A stretch of DNA of 64,000 bases, from assembly GCF_963676685.1 (NCBI RefSeq), contig NC_092348.1, positions 23,597,386 to 23,661,385 on the forward strand, read 5' to 3'. Both the position numbers and the translations under genes were made by a program. The first letter of the stretch is position 1, and the number at the start of each line of letters is the position of its first letter. The DNA is from Mytilus edulis. Taxonomy: Eukaryota > Mollusca > Bivalvia > Mytilida > Mytilidae. Positions 47,880-58,700 of this stretch are shown here, piece by piece. The notes beneath the pieces were generated by a model. That model had not been told where the DNA came from and ran no database searches. It was given only the letters and a program-made list of their open reading frames with translations.

Positions 47880-49005
47880 TTAAGCCCTGGTCACAACGAA
47901 CCCACAACACATCTATACAGCTCCACGACATCACTTTTTGTCAAATCGCGGGTCATTTGTGATCGTCGTACGACAGACGCACGATATTTTGAGCATCGTG
48001 GTGCTGTCGTGTGTCATTGGACGAAAATTGGACATGCACCTTTTTTGCTCTAGGATTTTTTGTCGTGGGACTGTCGTGCGATAAACACATTGTCGTGGGT
48101 GCCAACATAAACCATTTTAATAAAAAAAAATTAATCATACGACTGTCGAACGACGATCGTAAGACAATTTCACGACTGTCGCAAGACACTCGTGATACAG
48201 TCTCACCAATACCAAATTTCTTACGATGCTCTTACAACATTGACTGTCCGTCGTACGACAGTGGTACGTTCGTCGTGCCACATATTTTCGTTTTTATTTA
48301 GCAGAATACTGTCTGCCGTTTAAAGAGGATGGTTATTCCACCAGAACGATTACGCTTGGTCCTACTAAATAGTCGCCTAGCCGGAATCCAACAAGAGCAA
48401 AATATGGTCTTGTTAGCGTTGATTCGAGCACATGAACAGCATAGGAACCAGCGAAACGCCTGACATTGGTTGGTTAAGCCATGGATCGAACTGCGCCTGA
48501 TGTTTGGGCAGTACACTGGTGCAAGAGTTGAAGCGAGAATCTGCCGGTGATTTCGTTGGACTCATGCGGATGGAGCCTGGTATGTTTCAATAACTTTTGC
48601 TGAGAGTCGTCCCTCACATTACTAACCCAATACATCGGGTCTTCTTTATATACAAGTAGTTCGGAGTCAAACGCGCGAATGACCCACGACTGTTTTGCGA
48701 CAGTCGTACGACAGTGACACGACAGTAACACACTTATCCCATGACATGAAAACCTAAAAACATCGCCCAAAACAACTCACGATTGTCTTACGACTGTCTC
48801 ACGACCGAATTGCGACAAACCCACGACAGTAAAATTACAATTTTTTTTCTGTCGTGTTCCCATCGTGGAATCATCGTGGACATGTCGTAGCTGATGTGAC
48901 CACTCGAAATATTATTTTGACATTTTGCACGACAGTGACACGACAACTATTTAATAGATCTTCCACTACAAAAAAATCGTACGATCTGTTGTGACCGGGG
49001 CTTTA
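47880..49005. mobile_element. PIF/Harbinger-type element, 1.12 kb, TTA target duplication
   Basis: The body (47883-49002) begins AGCCCTGGTCACAAC and ends GTTGTGACCGGGGCT, inverted repeats matching at 14 of 15 positions. Both sides carry TTA (47880-47882 and 49003-49005), the TWA target duplication of PIF/Harbinger transposons. The subterminal sequence is packed with short palindromic motifs (TCGTACGAC, ACGACAGT, GTCGTG). A damaged transposase fragment is inside. It sits about 140 bases upstream of the first coding exon of the fusion gene, in its 5' intron or promoter. Confidence 0.8.
48329..48660 (+). pseudogene. Harbinger transposase N-terminal relic
   Basis: From ATG 48329 a frame reads MVIPPERLRLVLL...ALIRAHEQHRNQ and hits a stop. 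Beyond it, with one stop and a frameshift, come VKPWIELRLMFGQY and then ELKRESAGDFVGLMRMEPGMF. The pattern (R)PW...GQY...EL...E....F....RM....F is the usual N-terminal region of Harbinger DDE transposases. The catalytic DDE part is absent. Confidence 0.65.
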
Positions 49006-49146
49006 CTTACGGTTTGAAAGAAAAAAATGAAATATTTTCCAAGCTAAAGAAAATGAAAAAATGAAAAAAAAAAAAAATAAAACAAATGGCACTAAAGTAA
49101 CAAATATATTTTTAATATAAATACTTTGTATTATTTCATTCTAGAT

Positions 49147-52100
49147 ATGGGGATGACAGGTGCAATATTAGCGGTGCTCGGATTCTGTTCCAGGATAGTT
49201 GAATCTATACTTTTCGTTATGGTAAACTTTCAATATTTCAGTTTTTTTTCGACGTACAAGACGACTTACAATAGGGAAAGTTTCTGTCAAAACATTTATT
49301 AATGCATATTGTAACTCTCAGTCTACATATTCTCACACTGAATTATCGAGAGATAAAAAAAGTTGCAATTATATCACGTATCATATAACATTTTCTGATG
49401 TATCACAATACAATCTTTTTCTATTTCGAAATTTTATACCAAAGACTTTAACCGTAATCATAATTCTGAAGGTCAATTTTGAAATTTTATTGAAAAATCG
49501 AGCCTATTGACAACGTATAGAGATTAGAGTATTTCTAGTGAAATTAAAGCATCCATTAAAATACTGGACCTGAGAAGATTTACTTTCGAAATAGCCTTCG
49601 TACTATCGTTTCTTGTGTAAGTTGATTACAATACAAAATGATGACCACTAAAGACCTTTTCATAGCTCTAAGCATCCATGCTTAAGATAATCGCTACAGC
49701 CAACCATATATATATAAACATATGATATCAACCATATAAAAAATAACAATGCACTCAATTTAATAAACATAAATTTCTATTTTATTGCAATATTGGATAC
49801 AGTTTAATACACTCAACATTTCAAATGATAGAAAACAACGTATTATTATAATATTTCCTGTATTCGTTCCCTTGGGCCTCTTGTTGTATATTTCCAATGA
49901 CAATATGTTACACATAATTGCCCTCGTTTCAGATTGACTGGTATGACAAGTATGTGTACTCGCCGTTACAGACGATGTTGTTACCTATTGTATCCTGTAT
50001 ACCAAGGTTTCTAAGTATAAGAGGACAAGAGTATACCATATTTTCAGCAAATATTGTGTCATGGACCAGGACGGCTTTAGTTATTCCGATAGCATGCTGT
50101 CTTAAGTAAGCCTTTCGTTACACAGTTCACACATTTGAAACTATAAAATACAATGTACAATTTATATCCAATAGATTGATTCTTCATTGGATAACTATCA
50201 CCAAAACACAATTTTACTAGATATATTTTTTTTTATTTTCATAGTCAATTATAAGTTAAAAGAAGAAAAAAAACCCCTAAAAACAAACAACAATGTCAAA
50301 TAAACATAAAACTGAATAACAATAGGCACTAACCCATAAAAAACTGGAGGTGAACTTATAACACGACTATCATTTATTCTTGTTTAAGAGAAGTAATTTT
50401 TTCTGGGACTATTATACTAACTGATAACAGTTTAGTATAAAAGTCCAAGTTTTTATTAATCGTCGTTTGCTAAATTGTTATCATTATGGTAGCACAAATG
50501 ATCACAAATGTCACCAGAAAAGCTGTTTATAATCCTTTAAGCACAAAATATAACGAAGAAACTAACATTTCTGAATCATTTTGGTCTCTTGTCTCATTGG
50601 CAATCATACCACATCTTCTTTTTCATAGTCGATACCATATCCATCTTATTACAATAGTACCACACCATTAACTTTATGTATCTTTTAATTACATGTTTTA
50701 AACCTTTAGTTTTTGATAGACGAAATCGTTTTAATACTTACAGAAACCAATATTACTGGACGGCATTTTTACTGGTGCTATTTCACGATTTTCTTGATCA
50801 TCTTGACGGCATTGTTGCAAAAGCTCAGAAACAAATCTATGGCCCTGTAGACGATCCTTTGCTTGGCGGATTCATGGACGCTTTCTGTGATAAGGTATAT
50901 TACATAAGCATGTAGATTGCTACGCCTTTTTAAAAGCTAAGTGCCATTGTTCATTCAAAAAAAAAAAAAAAACTAAACTGACCAGATGTTTCTGTGTCGC
51001 TGGTTATAATAAGACAACAAAAAAAAAACCACCCAATATAATAAACTTAGAAAATAACCCATCTCAAGCCATTGTAAAAAACCTGGAAGAATTAATTTAA
51101 CGCAAAAAAATAACATGTCTATCTAAATATCCTGTTGTGGGAGTCGAAAGTTTGAATACAATGCAATGGGTGGAACAATATGTTACTGCCACTGCAGAAA
51201 GAACAACTTATTTGACTGTATATGTTGCAGTAAGATATGTATCTTATCAATGATAAAGCTATAAAAAGAACAAAACTGAGAAAAAACTTCATCCTTAGCA
51301 TTTGAACAAATTCAAGAATTATATTCCGTGCAAAAAATGTATAAAACTATATATCAATTAAATAGTTGTTACATGGAAATGTATATTGTTGTTGATTTTT
51401 TTTATTTTTTTTAAAAACTGACCTAAATTTTCATCGAACGCATTGTTTGATTTTTTGCCGCAATTTGCTTAATTCAACTTTGAAATATATGCTTTAATTA
51501 ATTTCTACTTTAGATAGTGAATGTTTTTGCTCTATGGTCAATCCTATTGACAACTGATTTTACCCTGATGACATGGAAACAGACGAACATATACATCACA
51601 TCTTGTACTGTTATCATAGGATTTGAATTTGTGCTCGGTGTTGTCAGAGTACAAGACTACTTCCGCTCATACTATCTCAGGTATATCAAAACTATTACAA
51701 TAATTAGATATAGTACATTTGTCTCAAGAATTTAGATGAATACGTCACACTGTAAACGATATTTGTTGGCCTCTTACGATCCACATGATTTTCAATTTTG
51801 CTTCCTATCGTATTATGCTGACTCCTCAAACAAATTAGACGCATATGACAGCGTTATACTTTAGTGCCAATGGAATATTTTCCCATACTTTGCTAAGATT
51901 TAAATCTCATTAGACACTTTATGACTGTCCCAGTCAAGGAACATTGCTAAAATCCAGGACTGTTATTGTCTGTAAATGTCTGCAGTTTGCTTTCTTTTTC
52001 TGGTATGCTACGAGACCTATACTACACACCTTTTATTGTTATAAAGGGTCAGTAAGACCAAATAAATGTATTTCTACATGTATTGCATTGTTAAATGACT

Positions 52101-52703
52101 GTTTCTGGACAAATATCCCATTATAAATCATTGATACATTTTACAGATTGCTAAGAAAAAATGATACTTTAATAAGTAAAGCGGACACTGCTGCTGTCAT
52201 GGAAGGAAAACTAAAAGAAAAGTTAGAATCAATGGGCATTGCTTTCCTGTGTTTGGCTGAAGCTTCTTCTATACCTATTACTTCATGGTGTATGTACACA
52301 TTATGTTTTATTTTCAAATTCATAAAAACACATTATACGTTTAAATATAGCTAGATTATCATTTGAGTTCAAATTGAAACTCAACATTTTAAATACGTTA
52401 GTCTGAGTTATGTTTGGTCAGAATTCCTGATATCTTCACTCCAAAAGTTAGGCGACCACCATAATCAAAATTAATTGCAGATGTCCCTTTGCCTCACTTT
52501 ACTGTACTGAGTGCCCTTAAATATAAAAATCATTATCGGAATTGGTAGGAAAGCGACTAATGTCTCATAATTAGACGGATAAGATCTTTTATATAAAGAT
52601 TGTAATGAAGCTTTGAAATTTCATTTTGAGATTACTTTCCTGATACAAAATATAATATATCATTCAGTTCATTCTGACAAGACTTTCTTCAGTATCGTAG
52701 TTG

Positions 52704-52764
<61 letters not shown>

Positions 52765-55700
52765 CTGGTGAGCGTTTTTGTACTTTCTATTGTAATTAAT
52801 CCCCTTTCAATTGACTATATATTTTAGCTGGAATAACTGGAATTGCATGTCTGATTATGTCAGTTAGATTAGCATACGCCAGTTTGCAACATAAGTTGAA
52901 AGCACGTGAACAAAGAAAACGAGACGAAGTAGACTTTAATGAAATCCTAGAAACCAAAGAAGATGGAGAAAAGTCAACATATACAGAAAAGATTCCAAAG
53001 GTAAACACAAAGCTGTGTGAGATGACATAATTCCCTGCCTTTCAAGCCAATATAAAATATGACGTGTTTTGCAAAAGATATGAAAAAGTTAAAGTTAAAA
53101 AATTCTGATTTCTTGGAGTGTTGATGAAATAACGGACATTTTAACAATAAATTAATGACTGATACTTGTTTGAATTTGAGAGAATGCAGATCATTTCCCG
53201 GTAACTTTAAAATCAGAATTTCGACTTTTGTGATGGAAATCTGAACAATTATTTAGTCAAATGTCTTGTATCCTGTAATACGTGTATCAGTAGATGAACT
53301 TTACGAAATCTCAGCAAAAAGTGCAGATATTTGCAGAAAACAACATTTTATAAGTGAAAACGAGGATGAATCTACTGGGACTGCTAACTGGTAGATGTAG
53401 ATTCGCGGCTATAACTGTTAATCGCATATTTTATGAATTGGGAAGAAGTTTAGGACGACAACGTGATTGTATCAGTAGAGCATGCGATTGGTTGGTGATA
53501 ACCAGGAGATGATGTCACAGGAAAACGACAATGTTTCAAATTGACTAAAATATAGTGACTTTCTTTAGTTCTTTTGCAAAACACACATCCCTTTCACAGA
53601 TTTTCCCATTTGATCACAATAATGCACTTTACTGAATAAATATTGCTTAATCCCAATAGAATTTGTCTTAAGTAATATTTTCAGAGCCAAATCACTATTG
53701 CAGAGCTTAAGGCAGAAGTGTGATAGCTTGGTAGTATATCGGTAAGATGTAATTAGCCTGTGATATTAAATCTTGCACCATTTGTCATCATTTCATTTTT
53801 TATGGAATTATACCATTTTGGTATTAAAAAAAGAGAATCGCAATTGAGATATGTTTTGATTTCATTACATTTCTAAATAACGTCATAAAACTTATATTAA
53901 TCGTAACTACTCGGTCACTCTCGCTATGCAATACAATTATTTCTTCGTGCAACCAGAAAGGCCGAATAGTTCCGATTAAAACTTATATATAATCTATAGT
54001 CGTAGCTGAATATTAATGAATTCGTTATTTGTCGTCCCATGTATGAGTCGGTCTCATATTTTACTGACATGAAGTAATTGATAATAAGGGTCGTTTGAAA
54101 ATAAACGTTAAAGACAATGATGTTGATTTCAGCTTTCTAATTGTAAACCTTATCAACATACATTTATACAAAGAATGAAAGCAGCATTAGTTAACCGCTG
54201 TTCAGTAGTCATAAAATTGAGAATGGAAATGGGGAATGTGCCAAAGAGACAACAACCCGACCATAGAAAAAAACAACAGCAGAAGGTCACCAACAGGTCT
54301 TCAATGTAGCGAGAAATTCCCGCACCCGGAGGCGTCCTTCAACTGGCCCCTAAACAAATATATACTAGTTCAGTGATAATGAACGCCATACTAATTTCCA
54401 AATTGTACACAAGAAACTAAAATTAAAATAATACAAGACTAACAAAGGCCAGAGGCTCCTGACTTGGGACAGGCGCAAAAATGCGGCGGGGTTAAACATG
54501 TTTGTGAGATCTCAACCCTCCCCCTATACCTCTAGCCAATGTAGAAAAGTAAACGCATAACAATACGCACATTAAAATTCAGTTCAAGAGAAGTCCGAGT
54601 CTGATGTCAGAAGATGTAACCAAAGAAAATAAACAAAATGACAATAATACATAAATAACAACAGACTACTAGCAGTTAACTGACATGCCAGCTCCAGACT
54701 TCTAATAAACTGACTGAAAGATTATGATTTCATCATATGAACATCAAGCACAATCCTTCCCGTTAGGGGTTTAGTATCATACCATCATAACATATATGAG
54801 AAAAACATAACCCGTGTCATGCCAACAACTGGTTTTTGAATAAATGTGTTTAGTTCCGATGCAAAGACCCTATAAGTGAATCAATATTAACGCCAAAATA
54901 TGCAATCTTTAATGACCTGACAACAGTATCGTAACTATATCCCTTCTTAATAAGTCTATTCAAAGGTTTTGTTAGTTTTTGAGGTGAATACTGACACCTT
55001 TGTGCTTTATAAAGAATATTTCCATAAAAAATTGGATGTGAAATACCTGAACGTATAAGAAGTCTGCATGTTGAGCTATATTTACGAATGATGTCCTTAT
55101 ACCGATGATAAAATTTAGTAAATGTTTTGACTAGTTTGTGATATCGAAAACACTGGTGTAATAATTTTTCATCGTTAAAATCATCATTTTCTCTCGTTAA
55201 AATCTAAAACATTGTTACATACACGAGCGAATCGTATACGTTTAAACTAAAACAAATCCGGGTAACAAACTAAAACCGTCGGAAATACATCAGCTATAAG
55301 TACGCTCTAGACAATATAAAGATGCACAATTCCTTGTGTGTATGATATAAATATTGTGACAACTCATTTGACTGATTGACGCCTTACTGTTGGCCACCAA
55401 TTTATGTTCTATGATTATATTGTTGTTTTGGACAAGAAAGTTTATTTGACAATAGTATATTGATATTTAATAGCATCATTGTTGTGTCTTGTGTACTATC
55501 TTTCGCTTCTGTATTACACACACAGTACCTATGTTGTCCTTTACTTTGAAATCGAGTGTAAAATTATAATCCTGGTACTTTTGATAACTATTTAAACCAC
55601 TGGGTCGATGCCACTGCTAGTAGACGTTTCGTCCCCGAGGGTATCACCAGCCCAGTAGTCAACATTTCGGTGTTGACATGAATATCAATCATGTGGCCTT

Positions 55701-58700
55701 TTTTTTTTTTTTATAAATTTCCTGTTTACAAAACTTTGAATTTTTCGAAAAACTAATGATTTTCTTATTCCAGGCATAGATTAGCTTAGCCGTATTTGGC
55801 ACAACTTTTTGGAATTTTTGATCCTCAATGCTCGTCAACTTTGTACTTGTTTGACTTTATAAATATTTTGATTTGAGCGTCACTGATGAGTCTTATGTAG
55901 ACGAAACGCGCGTCTGGCGTACTAAATTATAATCCTGGTACTTTTGATAACTATTTAAACCACTGGGTCGATGCCACTGCTGGTGGACGTTTCGTCCCCG
56001 AGGGTATCACCAGCCCAGTAGTCAACATTTCGGTGTTGACATGAATATCAATCATGTGATCATTTTTATAAATTTCCTGTTTACAAAACTTTGAATTTTT
56101 CGAAAAACTAATGATTTTCTTATTCCAGGCATAGATTAGCTTAGCCGTATTTGGCACAACTTTTTTGGAATTTTTGATCCTCAATGCTCTTCAACTTTGT
56201 ACTTGTTTGGCTTTATAAATATTTCGATTTGAGCGTCACTGATGAGTCTTATGTAGACGAAACGCGCGTCTGGCGTACTAAATTATAATCCTGGTACTTT
56301 TGATAACTATCACAATGCATTACAGCCATCGATTTTAGAATGTAAGGCGAATTGATCTCTTATAAAAAGTTACAAAATAGTTCTAGCTTGTTTTCATTGT
56401 CTGTGAACAACTTTTCATGCTTTATAAAATGGCTTACATCACATCTGCTTTTATCCAGAGTTGACACTACAAAGGTTTTGCAGTCCTTTTGAATTTTACG
56501 CTCTTAGCTATTAAATATAACAGACTTTCTCAATTCTCGTTCGTTTCTGATGAAGGTTAATGAACATAAAAAAAAACCCAACAAAACAACAACAATGCGC
56601 ACATATAATTAATATCATACATTTCAATTAAGCAGTCAAAATCCGCATGTGTGAAAACCAAAAGAAACCAAATGAATACTTATCTGAACATAGAGGTCAA
56701 ACACTATTACTTTGGCTGTTGCTTATTTGTTTATATATAATCTATAATTTAGAGCCTTTGTTTGGACATGTCTTGTAAATGATAAATTAACAGTTTGCTG
56801 TATACAGATTTTTTAGAGATGTTAAGCCGGTGATTCACAAGTTTTTATTTCATTTTCAGAAATTAAGAAAATGCTACAGCGAATCAAATGCATCTAAATT
56901 CTTAGCTGAAAGTATTGAAAAATCAAACAGGTAATTTCCATAATTTCTTGTAAAATAATAATTCAGTTAAGCAACAACGTTATCAAGATTAAAAAAAATG
57001 AAATAGATTAAACATTAATTCGACATTGAAAGAGGGTTGAAAGATACCAGAGAAATATTCAAACTCATAGATGAAAAATAAAATGAAAAAGACAAAGAGA
57101 TAAACTATACATTGTTATAAATGTATTATAAATGATCAAATTTACATTTCAGTTCCTTGTCAGATGAAAATGATTCAACTGATGAATCCATATTTAACGA
57201 AGGTGAAGATGCTGTCCGACCACTACTACAGAGACATAATTCTGTTCCAGTAAATGCTTTCGATACACGTGTTGATAAAGTGTATACTGTTGGTTGTTTT
57301 GATTTGTTTCACAATGGTCATATTACCCTCCTGCAACGTATGAAAGCCCTGGGAAAACAGGTAACGTTTTGTAAAATTTAAGTGAATTCACGACTTTATG
57401 CTTTTTATAGGTATTTTATGATTAAAGTGTTCCTGTAAATATCAAAATGTAAATTTAGATATACAACTTATATAGTTTATAAGAAAACAAACTCATCAAA
57501 GATATCGGAGATTCAATGAATATATACATGTACTAATATACTGCACGAGTCTTTGACAGCCACTAGGTTTAAGTCATTGCAAATGGACATTTCGTCCCCG
57601 AGGGTGTTACCATCCAAGAAGTCTGCACTCCTGTGTTCACATGGAATATCAGTGACTCGAGAAACCAAGGTCTTCTACTCACGTGCATATATAGCCTTAG
57701 CTAGATTTAACATTAATTTCTTGACTTTTAGTTTCTAATTCTCTTTAAATTCGTCTTTTATTTGGTCTTCCTTCTGTTACATTCGAGTTCCACTGATGAG
57801 TCTTGCGGACCACATCATAAGCTTCATATCTTTTACGAGTTTTTATTATATATACCATATTCGTACATAAAGATATAATTTATTTCCACAAGCTTACGAT
57901 TCGAAAAAGAACGGAACATTTGCTGAGCTATTCTTCTGGTTGGCAGTAAGTATATAATAAAATTGTAGTAACAGCAAATATCTATCAACTTAAATATTAA
58001 ATATTATATTTCCTCAATGTATTTATTTGCATTGAGACGTTACTTGTTATCTTCATACTGTCTTTTGTGCATTTGTTGTTTCCATAATATTCAATCTCTA
58101 TTTTGTAGGTTATAGTAGGAGTTCATGACAGTAGAAGTATCTTCAAACTAAAGAAGAGAGTACCCATAGACAGCACAGAGAAACGAATGCTTAATGTCAA
58201 GAAATATGCCGACATGGTAAGGCTACTCTTATGCGACTGTATAATTTCCCATGTAAAGCTTTGTATACCCAATCTCACGAAGGCATATTAGCTAGACTAT
58301 TCTTTTCTCCTTTCTTTACACATTTTTAGCTCACCTGGCCCAAAGGGCCAAGTGAGCTTTTCCCATCACTTGGCGTCCGTCGTCCGTCGTCTGTCGTCCG
58401 TCGTCGTCCGGCGTCGTTAACTTTTACAAAAATCTTCTCCTCTGAAACTACTGGGCCAAATTACACCAAACTTGGCCAAAATCATCATTGGGGTATCTAG
58501 TTTAAAAAATGTGTCCGGTGACCTGGCCAACCATCCAAGATGGCCGCCATGGCTAAAAATAGAACATAGGGGTAAAATGCAGTTTTTGGCTTATAACTCA
58601 AAAACCAAAGCATTTAGAGCAAATCTGACAGGGGGTAAACTTGTGTAACAGGTCAAGATCTATCTGCCCTGAAATTTTCAGATGAATCGGTCAACCCGTT

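Noticed and set aside
47953..48301. Opposing short open frames at 47953-48189 and 48011-48301
   Set aside because: They lie in the palindromic subterminal part of the Harbinger-type element and have no protein features.
50676..50743. Extended exon 3 of the fusion gene including FDRRNRFNTYR
   Set aside because: The acceptor at 50708-50709 breaks phase with exon 2, while the acceptor at 50742-50743 (TTACAG) joins in phase.
57553..57738. 61-codon frame between exons 8 and 9 of the fusion gene, considered as an extra exon
   Set aside because: It matches a decayed family-A repeat, and inserting it would disrupt the conserved nucleotidyltransferase between GKQ and VIVGVHD.
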